A stretch of 64,000 nt of DNA from Rhizobiaceae bacterium (GTDB lineage Bacteria; Pseudomonadota; Alphaproteobacteria; Rhizobiales; Rhizobiaceae), in the NCBI GenBank assembly GCA_023953835.1, contig JAMLJB010000001.1, positions 3,135,501-3,199,500 of the forward strand. The letters are read 5' to 3'. Numbering within the stretch: position 1 is the first letter of the stretch; each line of letters starts with the position of its first letter. This document shows, in pieces, positions 8,880-19,493 of the stretch. The notes below the pieces were generated by a model. That model was not told where the DNA came from. It ran no database searches and was given only the letters and a program-made list of their open reading frames with translations. Both the position numbers and the translations under genes were made by a program.

Positions 8880-10832
8880 ATGTTGAAGCTATACCAATAT
8901 GTTCGGCAGCGGGGCTGGCTGCAATATCTCAGCTTCGGGCATGATCTGGTCGTTGCGGCGATTGCGTTCGTGGCTGCATTCGCTGTTGCCTACAACACCA
9001 ACTACCTGTCCTGGATTCCGAGCTTCCCGCAGAAGGTGGCGGCGTTTGTCGGCTTGAGCGCCATTTGCATTTATGTGTTCCGGATCAACCGCACCTCGTG
9101 GCGCTATGTCTCGATCCCGGACCTGCTGGAGATCATCAAGGCGGTGATCGTGGCCGTCGCCATCTACACGGTCGGCGCATTCCTCGTGTCTCGCGGCCAG
9201 AACGTGCCGCGCTCCGTGCCGGTCCTGACCACGTTTTTCATGATCGGCGGCATGGCCGCCTCGCGCTTTGCATATCGGCTGCTCGTCGAGCGCATGGCAA
9301 TGCCCTCCGCGATCCTGCGCGACCGGCGCAATCCGCGCGCCGTCATCCTGCTCGGAATGACCGACGAGGCGGAGAGCTTCATCCGGTCCACCCGGCGTTC
9401 CAGCGGAAGCAATTTCAAAGTGCTGGCCATCGTGGACGACGGGCTTTTCGCCAAGGGCCGCATCGTGCAGGGCGTCAAGGTGCGCGGAAAGCTTTCCGAT
9501 CTGGAGGCGATCCAGTCGCTGCTGAAGGCGCGCGGCAAGGCCGCCACGGACCTCATCATCGCGGACCCCAATCTCTCCCGCAAGCGTCTCGGCGAGATTG
9601 TCGAGGCGGGAACGGCGGCCGGATTGAAGGTGATGCGGCTGCCTGACCGCACCTCCGCGACGGTGCTGACGAGCGACCAGCTTCTGGAGCCAAAGGAAAT
9701 CGAACTTGGCGACCTGCTCGGTCGCCCGGAGATCAGGACCGACCTCGAGGGCGTGTCCGCCATGATCAACGGGCGCATCGTTCTGGTGACGGGAAGCGGC
9801 GGGTCCATCGGGTCGGAACTGTGCCGTCAGATCGCGATGCTTGGGCCCCAATCGCTTATCATTACCGACAATTCCGAGTTCCTGCTCTACAATCTCGACA
9901 CCGAGCTTCGGGACCGCCATCCGCAATTGTCGGTCGTGGCGCGCATTCTGGACGTGCGCGACCGTGCGCGCGTCAACCGCATCTTCGAGGAGTTCCAGCC
10001 GCAGATCGTCTTTCATGCGGCGGCCCTCAAGCATGTGCCGCTCGTCGAGGACAATCCGCTCGAAGCGCTCAAGACCAACCTGCTGGGAACGCGCAACGTC
10101 GCCGACGCGGCGCATGCCAACAGCGCGCTTTCCTTTGTCATGATTTCGACCGACAAGGCCGTGAACCCGACCAATGTCATGGGCGCCACCAAGCGCGCGG
10201 CGGAATCCTATTGTCAGGCGCTCGATGTCGCGAGCGACAAGACGAGCTTCAAGACCGTGCGCTTCGGCAACGTGCTCGGCTCGAACGGGTCGGTGGTGCC
10301 GCGCTTCAAGGAGCAGATCGCGGCGGGCGGGCCGGTGACGGTTACGCACCCGGACATCATCCGCTTCTTCATGACCATCCCGGAAGCGGTGCGCCTGGTG
10401 CTGAACGCCTCGTCGCATGCCATGCACCGCGCCAATGATCGCGGCAAGATCCTTGTGCTGGACATGGGCAAGCCGGTGCGCATCCTGCATCTGGCCGAGC
10501 GCATGATCCAGCTTGCGGGCTACAAGCCCTATTCGGATGTCGACATCGTTTTCAGCGGCTTGCGCCCGGGCGAGAAGCTCTATGAAGAGTTGTTCGACAA
10601 GTCCGAGGTGCGTGAGGAGGTGCCGCATGACGGCTATTTCGTCGCCTCACCGCGCATGATCGACCACGCGCTGCTCAACAAGTCCATAGCCGAGATGGAG
10701 GCCGCGCTTGCACGCGAGGACGGCGAGCGCGCCATCCTGATCCTGCACCATGTGGTCCCGGAATTTGCCGAGCGTCGCGAGGTCTCGCTACCCCCCGCCG
10801 ATCTCACCTTGCGCGCCGAAGCCGAAAGCTGA
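8880..10832 (+). CDS. Membrane-anchored nucleotide-sugar 4,6-dehydratase/epimerase (CapD/FlaA1/PglF type)
   Basis: 650 residues. Four hydrophobic segments lie in the first 140 residues (for example DLVVAAIAFVAAFAVAY). A CoA-binding-like Rossmann domain follows at about 150-270 (NPRAVILLGMTDEAES), then a second extended-SDR domain from about 300. The latter has VTGSGGSIGSELCRQI, FHAAALKHVPLVE and STDKAVNPTNVMGATKR, the long-form dehydratase version of the SDR active site. The family acts on UDP-GlcNAc to make 4-keto-6-deoxy sugars for capsule, O-antigen or glycan assembly at the inner face of the cytoplasmic membrane. No other polysaccharide genes are adjacent, so the product polymer cannot be assigned. 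A terminator follows before alaS. Confidence 0.88.
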   Translation: MLKLYQYVRQRGWLQYLSFGHDLVVAAIAFVAAFAVAYNTNYLSWIPSFPQKVAAFVGLSAICIYVFRINRTSWRYVSIPDLLEIIKAVIVAVAIYTVGAFLVSRGQNVPRSVPVLTTFFMIGGMAASRFAYRLLVERMAMPSAILRDRRNPRAVILLGMTDEAESFIRSTRRSSGSNFKVLAIVDDGLFAKGRIVQGVKVRGKLSDLEAIQSLLKARGKAATDLIIADPNLSRKRLGEIVEAGTAAGLKVMRLPDRTSATVLTSDQLLEPKEIELGDLLGRPEIRTDLEGVSAMINGRIVLVTGSGGSIGSELCRQIAMLGPQSLIITDNSEFLLYNLDTELRDRHPQLSVVARILDVRDRARVNRIFEEFQPQIVFHAAALKHVPLVEDNPLEALKTNLLGTRNVADAAHANSALSFVMISTDKAVNPTNVMGATKRAAESYCQALDVASDKTSFKTVRFGNVLGSNGSVVPRFKEQIAAGGPVTVTHPDIIRFFMTIPEAVRLVLNASSHAMHRANDRGKILVLDMGKPVRILHLAERMIQLAGYKPYSDVDIVFSGLRPGEKLYEELFDKSEVREEVPHDGYFVASPRMIDHALLNKSIAEMEAALAREDGERAILILHHVVPEFAERREVSLPPADLTLRAEAES

Positions 10833-10909
10833 GCCAGGTTCGGTCCCTGACCAAAGCGATTTCCTAGACAGGCATAGAGCGGGCCGCTAAGAAGCACCGT
10901 CGAATGTTC

Positions 10910-10932
10910 CCGCCGGTTCTCCGGCGGTTTTT
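10910..10932 (+). terminator. Rho-independent terminator between the dehydratase gene and alaS
   Basis: CCGCCGG (10910-10916), loop TTCT, CCGGCGG (10921-10927), then TTTTT. It ends 15 bp before the alaS ATG, so alaS must use a promoter inside or just before this short gap, or rely on read-through. An attenuator role for alaS is conceivable. Confidence 0.8.
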
Positions 10933-10947
10933 CTTGAAGGTCAGTGC

Positions 10948-13608
10948 ATGAGCGGCGTCAACGAGATCAGGTCAACATTTCTCGACTATTTTCGCAAGAA
11001 TGGTCATGAGGTCGTCGCTTCAAGCCCGCTGGTGCCGCGCAACGACCCCACCCTGATGTTCACCAATGCGGGTATGGTGCAGTTCAAGAACGTTTTCACC
11101 GGCCTTGAAAAGCGCCCCTATACGCGCGCCGCGACGGCGCAGAAGAGCGTGCGCGCTGGCGGTAAGCACAACGACCTCGACAATGTCGGCTACACCGCGC
11201 GCCACCTGACCTTTTTCGAGATGCTCGGCAATTTTTCCTTCGGCGACTACTTCAAGGAACATGCCATCGAGCTGGCGTGGAACCTGATAACGAAGGACTT
11301 CGCCCTGCCGAAGGACAAGCTCCTCGTCACCGTCTACCACACCGACGATGAGGCGGCTGGCTACTGGAAGAAGATCGCGGGCCTTTCCGACGACCGCATC
11401 ATCCGCATCCCGACTTCGGACAATTTCTGGGCGATGGGCGACACCGGCCCCTGTGGGCCGTGCTCGGAGATCTTCATCGACCGGGGCGAACATATCTGGG
11501 GCGGGCCTCCCGGCAGCCCGGAAGAAGACGGCGACCGCTTCCTTGAGTTCTGGAACCTGGTCTTCATGCAGTATGAGCAGGTCACCAAGGACGAGCGCAT
11601 CGACCTGCCGCGCCCGTCCATCGACACTGGCATGGGGCTGGAGCGCATGGCTTCGATCCTGCAAGGGGTCGAGAGCGTTTTCGAGACGGATCTGTTCCGC
11701 CACCTGATCGACGCGACCGCGTCGGCGCTGGGGCGCGGACCGGAGGGCGACAACACCGCATCCTTCCGCGTCATCGCGGACCATCTGCGCTCGTCCTGCT
11801 TCCTGATTGCCGACGGCGTTCTGCCGTCGAACGAGGGCAGGGGCTATGTGCTGAGGCGCATCATGCGCCGCGCCATGCGCCATGGGCAGTTGCTCGGTGC
11901 TTCCGAGCCGTTGATGTGGAAGCTGGTGCCGTCCCTCCTGCGCGAAATGGGGCAGGCCTACCCTGAGCTGGTGCGCGGCGAGGCGCTGATAACCGAGACG
12001 CTGAAGCTTGAGGAGACGCGCTTCCGCAAGACACTGGCGCGGGGTCTCGGCTTGCTCGAGGACGCGACCGCGACGTTGAAATCCGGCGACATGCTGGACG
12101 GCGAGACCGCCTTCAAGCTCTACGATACTTACGGCTTTCCGCTCGACCTCACGCAGGATGCGCTGCGTCAGCGAAATATTTCCGTCAATCTCGACGGCTT
12201 CCAGGACGCGATGGAGCGCCAGAAGGCCGAAGCGCGCGCCAACTGGGCCGGCTCCGGCGAGGCGGCGACCGAAACCATCTGGTTCGGCCTGCGCGAGAAG
12301 CTCGGCGCAACCGAATTTCTCGGCTACGACACCGAAAAGGCAGAAGGGGTCGTGCTGGCCATCGTTCAGGACGGCAAGGAGATTGCCGAGGCGGGCGAGG
12401 GGTCGCAGGCCGCAATTGTCGTCAATCAGACGCCATTTTACGGCGAGTCCGGCGGCCAGATGGGCGACACCGGGACGATTTCCGGCGAGGGGTTCCGCTT
12501 CGCCGTCACCGATACGCAGAAGAAGGCCGACGGACTGTTCGTCCATCTCGGCAAGGTGACAAAGGGCGCGATCAGGACGGGCGCCGCCGTCGAGCTTGAG
12601 GTGGCGCATGACCGCCGCTCGCGCCTGCGCGCGAACCATTCGGCCACGCACCTGCTGCATGAGGGGCTGCGCGAGGTGCTGGGCACCCATGTCGCGCAGA
12701 AGGGATCGCTCGTCGCGCCGGACCGCCTGCGGTTCGACTTCTCGCATCCGAAGCCCATCAGTCACGAGGAGCTTGAGCGCGTCGAGGAACTCGCAAACGA
12801 GATCATTGTGCAGAACGCGCCGGTGACTACGCGCCTGATGAGCGTCGACGACGCCATTGCGGAGGGCGCGATGGCGCTGTTCGGCGAGAAATACGGCGAC
12901 GAGGTCCGCGTCGTGTCGATGGGAACCGGGCTGCATGGAGCAAAGGCGAATCGGCCATATTCGGTCGAGTTGTGCGGCGGAACGCACGTATCCGCGACCG
13001 GTGACATAGGCCTGGTGCGCATCGTCGGCGAGGGTGCGGTCGCGGCGGGCGTTCGCCGTGTCGAAGCGCTGACCGGAGTTGCCGCGCGCAAGCATCTCGA
13101 TGAGCAGGACCAGCGCCTGAAGGCTGTCGCCGCCGCGCTCAAGGTCGCTCCGGGCGACGTGCTGTCACGCGTCGAATCGCTGCTCGACGAGCGAAAGAAA
13201 CTTGAGCGAGAACTGACCGACGCGCGCAAGAAGTTGGCCATGGGCGGCGCGGCCAAGGCCGACGGGGTCAGCGAGGCGGAAAAGGTCGCAGGAGTCGGTT
13301 TCCTCGGCAGGACGGTGGCCGGCGTTGCGCCCAAGGACCTGAAATCGCTCGCCGACGAGGGCAAGAAGGCGCTGGGTTCCGGCGTCGTGGTTCTGGTTGG
13401 CGAGGCCGATGGCAAGGCGAGCGTGGTGGTCGGCGTCACGGATGACCTGACGGCGCGGTTCAGCGCAGTCGATCTGGTGCGCGTGGCTTCCGCCGCGCTC
13501 GGCGGACAGGGCGGCGGCGGGCGTCCAGACATGGCGCAAGCCGGCGGCCCCGACGCATCGAAAGCAAATGACGCCATTCTTGCGGTCAAGGCGGCGATGG
13601 GCGAGTGA
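10948..13608 (+). CDS. alaS: Alanyl-tRNA synthetase
   Basis: Charges tRNA-Ala with alanine. 886 residues, full length. The class II catalytic core is at the N-terminus: [39 protein letters not shown] and the motif-2 region [19 protein letters not shown]. The editing domain carries the zinc-site pattern [16 protein letters not shown] and, later, [13 protein letters not shown]. The C-terminal oligomerisation and C-Ala domain ends with the glycine-rich [15 protein letters not shown]. No frameshift is visible. It is followed by about 250 bp of non-coding DNA and bamA. Confidence 0.98.
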   Translation: MSGVNEIRSTFLDYFRKNGHEVVASSPLVPRNDPTLMFTNAGMVQFKNVFTGLEKRPYTRAATAQKSVRAGGKHNDLDNVGYTARHLTFFEMLGNFSFGDYFKEHAIELAWNLITKDFALPKDKLLVTVYHTDDEAAGYWKKIAGLSDDRIIRIPTSDNFWAMGDTGPCGPCSEIFIDRGEHIWGGPPGSPEEDGDRFLEFWNLVFMQYEQVTKDERIDLPRPSIDTGMGLERMASILQGVESVFETDLFRHLIDATASALGRGPEGDNTASFRVIADHLRSSCFLIADGVLPSNEGRGYVLRRIMRRAMRHGQLLGASEPLMWKLVPSLLREMGQAYPELVRGEALITETLKLEETRFRKTLARGLGLLEDATATLKSGDMLDGETAFKLYDTYGFPLDLTQDALRQRNISVNLDGFQDAMERQKAEARANWAGSGEAATETIWFGLREKLGATEFLGYDTEKAEGVVLAIVQDGKEIAEAGEGSQAAIVVNQTPFYGESGGQMGDTGTISGEGFRFAVTDTQKKADGLFVHLGKVTKGAIRTGAAVELEVAHDRRSRLRANHSATHLLHEGLREVLGTHVAQKGSLVAPDRLRFDFSHPKPISHEELERVEELANEIIVQNAPVTTRLMSVDDAIAEGAMALFGEKYGDEVRVVSMGTGLHGAKANRPYSVELCGGTHVSATGDIGLVRIVGEGAVAAGVRRVEALTGVAARKHLDEQDQRLKAVAAALKVAPGDVLSRVESLLDERKKLERELTDARKKLAMGGAAKADGVSEAEKVAGVGFLGRTVAGVAPKDLKSLADEGKKALGSGVVVLVGEADGKASVVVGVTDDLTARFSAVDLVRVASAALGGQGGGGRPDMAQAGGPDASKANDAILAVKAAMGE

Positions 13609-13854
13609 CCGGCGCGAGTCCCGATTTTCGCACCTCACGACCCGTGAATAGATCAAAATCGCTGAAAATTGACCGTGTATTTACCATACTCTCGAGATAG
13701 GCGTGACGCGATTGCCACGCATCGGTGCTTAGTAAATCGAAATTAACCGGGAGCCTTGCGTGTAGGGAAAATCTCGCTATTACGAGAGTGGGAATCCCTG
13801 AAAGTCCGGTTTTCTCGCCGTGGGGACTTCGAGAAAAAAAGGTAATAAAGCCCG

Positions 13855-16242
13855 ATGAAGGCACGTACTCGTTATCTTAGCGCCGCGTCTGCGGTGGCGA
13901 TGTCCACCGCTCTTGTGCTTCCTGGCGCAGTTGTTGCGGAGTTGGTGACCGTATCTGCAGCCCATGCAGCGGTTGTCAGGAACATCGAAGTGCGCGGCAG
14001 CGCCGGAATCGATGCGTCAACAGTTCGCAGCCAGATCGGAATCGCTCCCGGCCAGAACGTGACGAGCGATGAGATCGACGAGGCCGTGAAGCGTCTTTTT
14101 GCCACGGGTCTCTATTCCGACGTCAAGATCAACCAGTCCGGCTCGACATTGATCGTCCAGGTCTCGGAGCACCAGATCGTCAATCAGGTGCTGTTCCAGG
14201 GCAATAAGAAGATCAAGGACGCTCAGCTTTCCAATTCGGTTCAGACCAAGCCGCGTTCGGCGTTCTCCAGTGCGCAACTCGAATCCGATGCGCAGACGGT
14301 GAAGGATGCATATGCGGCCGTCGGGCGCGATGACGCCACGGTGCGGACCCAGGTCGTGGACCTCGGCAACAACCGCGTCAACGTCTTGTTCGAGATCAAT
14401 GAAGGCGGTCGCACCAAGATCGCCGCCGTGAATTTCAACGGCAACAATGCCTACAGCGACCGCCGCCTCGCGCAGGTCGTTTCAACCAAGGCGTCGGGCT
14501 ATCTTTCCTTCCTGTTCCGCGACGATATCTATAGCGAGGATCGCCTTCGCGCGGATGAAGAAGCGCTGCGCCGCTTCTATTTCAATCGCGGCTATGCCGA
14601 TTTCCAGGTCATTTCGGCAACGGCGGACCTGAACGAGGCGAACAACGAATACACCATCAACATCACGGTGGAAGAGGGAGAGCGCTATCGCTTCGGCAAT
14701 ATCAGCGTCGAAAGCAGCATCCCCGAGATCGATGCCAATTCCCTGAACTCGGTCGTCGAAACGCGCTCCAACGACTGGTACAGCGCCAAGGACGTCGAGG
14801 ACACTATCATCGCTCTGACCGAGACTGTCGCGGGTCGCGGCTATGCCTTTGCGCAGGTGACGCCGCGCGGCGACCGCAACTTCGAGAACCATACCATCGA
14901 TGTCGTCTACACGATCGACCAGGGCCAGCGCGCCTATGTGGAACGTATCGAAATCCGGGGTAATGACCGCACGCGCGACTATGTCATCCGCCGCGAATTC
15001 GACATCAGTGAAGGTGACGCCTTCAACCAGGTCCTGATCCAGCGCGCCAAGCGCCGCCTCGAAAAGCTCGATTATTTCCAGAAGGTCGATGTGGCGACTG
15101 CGCCTGGCTCGCAGCCCGACCAGGTGGTGCTGATCGTGGATGTCGTCGAGAAATCGACAGGCGAGTTCGCGGTCGGCGCAGGTTATTCGACCGGCGGCGA
15201 AACCTCCGGTCCGACCATCGAAGGTTCGATTACCGAACGCAACTTCCTGGGACGCGGCCAGTTCATCCGCATTTCGGCGGGCGGCGGCGAAAATTCGAAG
15301 GATTTCATGTTCTCGTTCACCGAGCCATATTTCCTCGGGAACCGCATCTCTGCCGGCTTCGATATTTTCCGAACCACCCGGCGCTACAGTTACTATGAAA
15401 GCCAGCAGACGGGTGGAACGATCCGGTTCGGCCTGCCGATCACTGAGTCGATCTCGACTCAGCTCGCCTATACCTACTCGCAGGAAGAATACGACTATCG
15501 CGATACCTGCGATGCCAATGGCGACGGGATCCCTGACCCGAGCTGTCTTCCGAACATTTCGCAGGCCGTTATCCAGGCGATAGACGAATCACCTTGGGTC
15601 CGGTCTTCGGTCAGCGGCACGGTCGTCTACGATACGATTGACGACAAAAAGAACCCGCATGAAGGTCTCTATGGCACGTTCACGACGGAATATGCCGGTC
15701 TGGGCGGCGATGCCGATTACCTCAAGCTGACGGCGCGTGGCACGGCATACAAGACTCTCAGCGAAGAGATGGACATTGTCGGCCTTGCTTCGATCGGGGG
15801 CGGGCACATTTCCGCGAATGGCGACGATGGATTGCGCATCTTCGACCAGTTCAAGAGCAACAACCGCATCATCCGCGGCTTCGACTACAATGGCATCGGT
15901 CCTTATGACGCCAATGTCGACGATCCGGAAGAGAACCATCTTGGCGGTACGACCTACCTGAACGCTTCATTGGAAGCGCAATTCCCGCTTCCGCTGGTGC
16001 CCGAGGGGCTCGGCATGCGCGGCGCGGTGTTCGCCGATGCGGCGACGCTTTACGGCAGCGATATTCAGGTCGCAGGCGTAAATGTTCAGGGCGACGACAT
16101 GCAGTGGCGCGCGTCGGTCGGCTTCGGGCTGCTGTGGGCTTCTCCATTCGGGCCGTTGCGCGTCGACTACGCGATCCCGGTCGCCAAGGAAGACTACGAC
16201 CAGGTGCAGGAATTCAGCTTCGGCGTTTCCACCAAGTTCTAG
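13855..16242 (+). CDS. bamA: Outer-membrane protein assembly factor BamA
   Basis: Essential core of the BAM machine that folds beta-barrels into the outer membrane. 795 residues. A signal peptide ends about residue 40 (MKARTRYLSAASAVAMSTAL ... AAHAAVV). Five POTRA domains occupy about 45-420, for example YAAVGRDDATVRTQVVDLG and YRFGNISVESSIPEIDANSL. The Omp85 barrel follows and closes with FGVSTKF, ending in the required C-terminal phenylalanine. The 246-bp leader from alaS is non-coding. In most alphaproteobacteria bamA follows rseP; here it follows alaS. The lipid A genes downstream are probably co-transcribed. Confidence 0.97.
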   Translation: MKARTRYLSAASAVAMSTALVLPGAVVAELVTVSAAHAAVVRNIEVRGSAGIDASTVRSQIGIAPGQNVTSDEIDEAVKRLFATGLYSDVKINQSGSTLIVQVSEHQIVNQVLFQGNKKIKDAQLSNSVQTKPRSAFSSAQLESDAQTVKDAYAAVGRDDATVRTQVVDLGNNRVNVLFEINEGGRTKIAAVNFNGNNAYSDRRLAQVVSTKASGYLSFLFRDDIYSEDRLRADEEALRRFYFNRGYADFQVISATADLNEANNEYTINITVEEGERYRFGNISVESSIPEIDANSLNSVVETRSNDWYSAKDVEDTIIALTETVAGRGYAFAQVTPRGDRNFENHTIDVVYTIDQGQRAYVERIEIRGNDRTRDYVIRREFDISEGDAFNQVLIQRAKRRLEKLDYFQKVDVATAPGSQPDQVVLIVDVVEKSTGEFAVGAGYSTGGETSGPTIEGSITERNFLGRGQFIRISAGGGENSKDFMFSFTEPYFLGNRISAGFDIFRTTRRYSYYESQQTGGTIRFGLPITESISTQLAYTYSQEEYDYRDTCDANGDGIPDPSCLPNISQAVIQAIDESPWVRSSVSGTVVYDTIDDKKNPHEGLYGTFTTEYAGLGGDADYLKLTARGTAYKTLSEEMDIVGLASIGGGHISANGDDGLRIFDQFKSNNRIIRGFDYNGIGPYDANVDDPEENHLGGTTYLNASLEAQFPLPLVPEGLGMRGAVFADAATLYGSDIQVAGVNVQGDDMQWRASVGFGLLWASPFGPLRVDYAIPVAKEDYDQVQEFSFGVSTKF

Positions 16243-16245
16243 AAC

Positions 16246-16265
16246 GCGGGCGCGAAAGCGCCCGC
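16246..16265 (+). other. Stem-loop between bamA and lpxD
   Basis: GCGGGCGC (16246-16253), a GAAA tetraloop and GCGCCCGC (16258-16265): a perfect 8-bp stem with a highly stable GNRA loop and no U-run. More likely an mRNA-stabilising or processing hairpin after bamA than a terminator. Confidence 0.6.
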
Positions 16266-16281
16266 CGGACCACGGGCTCGC

Positions 16282-17331
16282 ATGACCACCGATTTTTTTG
16301 TTCCATCGCGGCGCTTCACCGTGGGTGATGCGGCGCGGCTCGTCGGTGTCGAGCTGTCCAGCACGCAGGACCCCAATATCGAGATCGACGGACTGGCCCA
16401 GATCGAGGTCGGAGGCGCAGGAAAGCTGGTCTTTGTAGAAAGCCGCAAGCATGCCGGCCTGCTCCAGACGCTGCATGCGGCTGCGGTTCTTTGTCCGCCG
16501 GAACTGGCTGGTGATGTCCGGGAAGGCGTGGTCGCCATCCCGCACAAACGGCCTCAACTGGCCTTCGCCCGGATCGGGCGCGCACTTTTTCCGTCGTCTG
16601 CCATGCCTGCGCCCGCGACCGGCGAAACAGGTATCTCGCCCTTCGCTCACATCGACCCGTCTGCGATCGTAGAAAGTGGCGCTATCGTCGAGGCCGGAGC
16701 AGTGATCGGTCCGCGTGCCGCCATCGGTTCAGGAACGGTGGTCGCGCCGAATGCGGTCATCGGTGAGGGCTGCAAGATCGGCCGCGACGGATATGTCGGC
16801 TCGAATGTCTCCATCCGCTATGCGCTCATCGGAGACCGCGTCACCATTCATGGCGGGGCGCAGATCGGACAGGACGGCTTCGGCTTCGTCTTCGGCGAAA
16901 AGGGGCCGGAGCGGATGCCGCAATTGGGCCGCGTCATCATCCAGGACGATGTGGAGATTGGCGCGAACACGACCGTGGATCGTGGGGCGCTCGACGATAC
17001 GGTCATCGGCGAGGGCACGAAGATCGACAATCTCGTGCAGGTTGCGCACAATGTGAAGATCGGGCGCGGCTGCGTCATCGCCGGCCATTGCGGGCTGTCG
17101 GGGTCCGTGACGCTTGGAGACTATGTGATGCTGGGGGGGCGTGTGGGTATCTCGGACCATGTGACCATCGGATCGCGCGTGCAGATCGCGGCGGCATCCG
17201 GCGTCATGGACAACATTCCGGATGACGAGCGCTGGGCTGGTCTGCCGGCGCTTCCCGTTCGTGACTTCTTCCGGCAGGTCTCTGCCATACGCAAACTTGC
17301 AGGTCGCAAATCGGGAGGTACGCATGAATGA
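16282..17331 (+). CDS. lpxD: UDP-3-O-(3-hydroxyacyl)glucosamine N-acyltransferase
   Basis: Third step of lipid A synthesis: transfers a hydroxyacyl chain from ACP to the 2-amino group of UDP-3-O-acyl-glucosamine in the cytoplasm. 349 residues. The N-terminal uridine-binding domain (about 1-110) is followed by left-handed parallel beta-helix hexapeptide repeats ([LIV]GxxxxI pattern, for example [20 protein letters not shown]). The active-site region is [20 protein letters not shown], with the catalytic histidine in AHN. The last 8 bases overlap fabZ. Cluster with fabZ, lpxA, lpxI and lpxB confirms the role. Confidence 0.97.
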   Translation: MTTDFFVPSRRFTVGDAARLVGVELSSTQDPNIEIDGLAQIEVGGAGKLVFVESRKHAGLLQTLHAAAVLCPPELAGDVREGVVAIPHKRPQLAFARIGRALFPSSAMPAPATGETGISPFAHIDPSAIVESGAIVEAGAVIGPRAAIGSGTVVAPNAVIGEGCKIGRDGYVGSNVSIRYALIGDRVTIHGGAQIGQDGFGFVFGEKGPERMPQLGRVIIQDDVEIGANTTVDRGALDDTVIGEGTKIDNLVQVAHNVKIGRGCVIAGHCGLSGSVTLGDYVMLGGRVGISDHVTIGSRVQIAAASGVMDNIPDDERWAGLPALPVRDFFRQVSAIRKLAGRKSGGTHE

Positions 17332-17788
17332 ACCTGTCGCAAGGCTGGAAGCTGCGGATATCCTAAGGTTGTTGCGGCTTTTGCCGCATCGCTATCCTAT
17401 GCTGCTGGTGGATCGGATCGTTGAGATCAACGGAGACGATTCCGCAATCGGCATCAAGAACGTCACGTTCAACGAGCCGCATTTCCAGGGGCACTTTCCC
17501 GATCACCCGGTGATGCCGGGCGTTCTCATCGTCGAGGCAATGGCCCAGACCGCAGGTGCGATCTGCATCAACGCGACCGGCGCGGATAAGCCGTCGCTCG
17601 TCTATTTCATGACCATCGACAATGCGAAGTTCCGCCGCCCGGTCGTTCCCGGCGACCGGCTGGAAATCCATGTGCGCAAGACGAAGAAGCGCGGCAACAT
17701 CTGGCGCTTCGCCTGCGAGGCGCTGGTTGACGGTGCGAAGGCAGCGGAAGCCGAAATCTCGGCCATGCTGTCGCCAAAGACGGACTGA
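17324..17788 (+). CDS. fabZ: 3-hydroxyacyl-[ACP] dehydratase FabZ
   Basis: Dehydrates 3-hydroxyacyl-ACP in fatty-acid elongation and so competes with LpxA for hydroxyacyl-ACP. 154 residues from the ATG at 17324, which overlaps lpxD; the longer open frame upstream would overlap lpxD by about 100 bases with no family similarity. The hot-dog fold motif [11 protein letters not shown] is followed by the catalytic helix [20 protein letters not shown], containing the histidine and glutamate of the FabZ active site. Only 3 bp separate it from lpxA. Confidence 0.97.
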   Translation: MNEPVARLEAADILRLLRLLPHRYPMLLVDRIVEINGDDSAIGIKNVTFNEPHFQGHFPDHPVMPGVLIVEAMAQTAGAICINATGADKPSLVYFMTIDNAKFRRPVVPGDRLEIHVRKTKKRGNIWRFACEALVDGAKAAEAEISAMLSPKTD

Positions 17789-17791
17789 AGC

Positions 17792-18625
17792 ATGCCCGAT
17801 AGTGCGATTGTTCATCCCAGTTCCGTGGTGGAGCCGGGCGCGGTCATAGGAGCGGGTTCGGTGATCGGCCCTTTCTGCCACATCGGGCCCTCCGTGGTGA
17901 TCGGCAGGAATGTGAAGCTTTCCAGCCATGTCTCCGTCACGGGCGTGACGACGCTTGGCGACAATTGCCGCGTCTACCCGCATGTCGCGCTGGGTGAAGC
18001 GCCGCAGAATCTTTCCCACAAGGGCGGCGCCACGACGCTGAGCATCGGGTCGGGCACAACGATCCGTGAAGCGGCGACCATCCATGCAGGCTCCGACTCG
18101 AGCCACGGCCACACGTCGGTGGGCGAGAATTGCTTTATCATGGCGTATTGCCACATCGCGCATGATTGCGTTGTCGGCAACAACGTCATCATGGCCAATG
18201 GCGCGACGCTCGCCGGCCATTGCGAGATCGGCGACAATGTCAATATTGGTGGCCTGACCGCCGTGCTCCAGTTCGTACGCGTCGGCAACAACGCATTCCT
18301 CGCGGGCATGTCTGGCATTTCGGGCGATGTGATTCCGTTCGGAATGGCGCAGGGGAATCTTGCCGACCTTCGTGGCTTGAACGTGGTCGGCATGCGGCGT
18401 TCGGGCATGAGCAAGGACGACATAAAGAAAGTGCGCGAGGCCTACGTGACGATTTTTGACAGGTCGCGGCCCCTGGCGGAAAATCTCGAAACGGCGCGCA
18501 GGCAGTTTTCCGATTCACCGCTGTCCATGCGGATCATCGAGTTCCTCAGTGTTCGCGGCAAACGCTACTTCGTCACACCGCCGGTCAAGGGCGGCGATAA
18601 AGATGCCGGCCAAGCGGAAGAGTGA
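17792..18625 (+). CDS. lpxA: UDP-N-acetylglucosamine acyltransferase
   Basis: First step of lipid A synthesis: moves a 3-hydroxyacyl group from ACP to the 3-OH of UDP-GlcNAc. 277 residues, mostly beta-helix hexapeptide repeats (IVHPSSVVEPGAVIGAGSVI). The catalytic segment is NCFIMAYCHIAHDCVVGNNV, with the histidine of the AHD motif. The C-terminal helical domain has GMRRSGMSKDDIKKVREAY. The lpxI start lies inside its 3' end (23-base overlap). Confidence 0.97.
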   Translation: MPDSAIVHPSSVVEPGAVIGAGSVIGPFCHIGPSVVIGRNVKLSSHVSVTGVTTLGDNCRVYPHVALGEAPQNLSHKGGATTLSIGSGTTIREAATIHAGSDSSHGHTSVGENCFIMAYCHIAHDCVVGNNVIMANGATLAGHCEIGDNVNIGGLTAVLQFVRVGNNAFLAGMSGISGDVIPFGMAQGNLADLRGLNVVGMRRSGMSKDDIKKVREAYVTIFDRSRPLAENLETARRQFSDSPLSMRIIEFLSVRGKRYFVTPPVKGGDKDAGQAEE

Positions 18626-19493
18626 GCCCGGCCCGAAGGCTGACAAGGCTTCGACCGCGCTCATCGCAGGCGGCGGCAGGCTGCCGGTCGATCTGGCGCA
18701 TGCGCTCAAGGCGCAGGATGTGCCGACTTATGTGGTGATGCTCGATGGCGAGGTTGAAAACCCGTCCGCCTTTTCGGGCTTTCCCCAAACCAATTTTCAA
18801 CTGGAAGCGCTGGGCGGATTGCTGGCGCATCTGAAGGCGCGAAAGGTCGAGCGCCTCGTTTTTGCGGGCACAGTCAAGCGCAGGCCGCGCCTTTTGGCCA
18901 TGCGCCCCCTGTTGCCTCTCCTGCCGGTGCTGGCGCGCCTTGCCGCGGCGCTGGGCAAGGGCGATGATGCGCTGTTGAGAAGCGTTGTCGGCTATGCGGA
19001 AGAACATGGCATCGCGGTGGTTGGCGCGCACCAGATCCTGCCGGATTTGCTGGTGCCCGAAGGGGTGCATACACGCGCGCGGCCAAACGCGGCTGACCGC
19101 CGGGACATTGCGGCGGCGCTGGAAGCAGCACTTGCCATTGGTGCGTTGGACATCGGGCAGGCGGCGGTCGCCATCGGTGGACGTGCCGTCGCGCTTGAGG
19201 GCATCGAAGGGACAGACGGGCTGCTGGAACGCGTTGCCGGCCTGCGCAAACACGGACGGCTCGCCGGCAAAGCGGGCGGCGTTCTCGTGAAGAGCGTGAA
19301 GCCGGGGCAGGAATTGCGCACTGATCTGCCCGGCATCGGCGTGCAAACGGTCGAAGGCGCGGCTGCCGCGGGACTTCGCGGCATAGCGGTTGTAGCGGAT
19401 TCGACACTTGCCATTGGGTTTAGGGAATTGGTTGAACGCGCTGATGCGCTTGGCGTTTTTGTCGTCGGTCTGGCACCGGGTCGGACGCCATGA
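18603..19493 (+). CDS. lpxI: UDP-2,3-diacylglucosamine pyrophosphatase LpxI
   Basis: Hydrolyses UDP-2,3-diacylglucosamine to lipid X and UMP; the alphaproteobacterial non-homologous replacement of LpxH. 296 residues from the ATG at 18603. Landmarks are TALIAGGGRLPVDLAHALKA, GLLAHLKARKVERLVFAGTV, VGAHQILPDLLVPEGVHTRA and near the end GIAVVADSTLAI. The start overlaps lpxA by 23 bases and its stop overlaps the lpxB start (ATGA), so expression is tightly coupled. The family was formerly DUF1009; position between lpxA and lpxB fixes the assignment. Confidence 0.94.
   Translation: MPAKRKSEPGPKADKASTALIAGGGRLPVDLAHALKAQDVPTYVVMLDGEVENPSAFSGFPQTNFQLEALGGLLAHLKARKVERLVFAGTVKRRPRLLAMRPLLPLLPVLARLAAALGKGDDALLRSVVGYAEEHGIAVVGAHQILPDLLVPEGVHTRARPNAADRRDIAAALEAALAIGALDIGQAAVAIGGRAVALEGIEGTDGLLERVAGLRKHGRLAGKAGGVLVKSVKPGQELRTDLPGIGVQTVEGAAAAGLRGIAVVADSTLAIGFRELVERADALGVFVVGLAPGRTP

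Noticed and set aside
8889..10628. 579-residue minus-strand open frame opposite the CapD-type gene
   Set aside because: Composition typical of an antisense shadow (His/Arg/Asp-rich); the plus-strand protein has complete domains.
11020..13095. 691-residue minus-strand open frame opposite alaS
   Set aside because: Antisense shadow; alaS is complete and conserved on the other strand.
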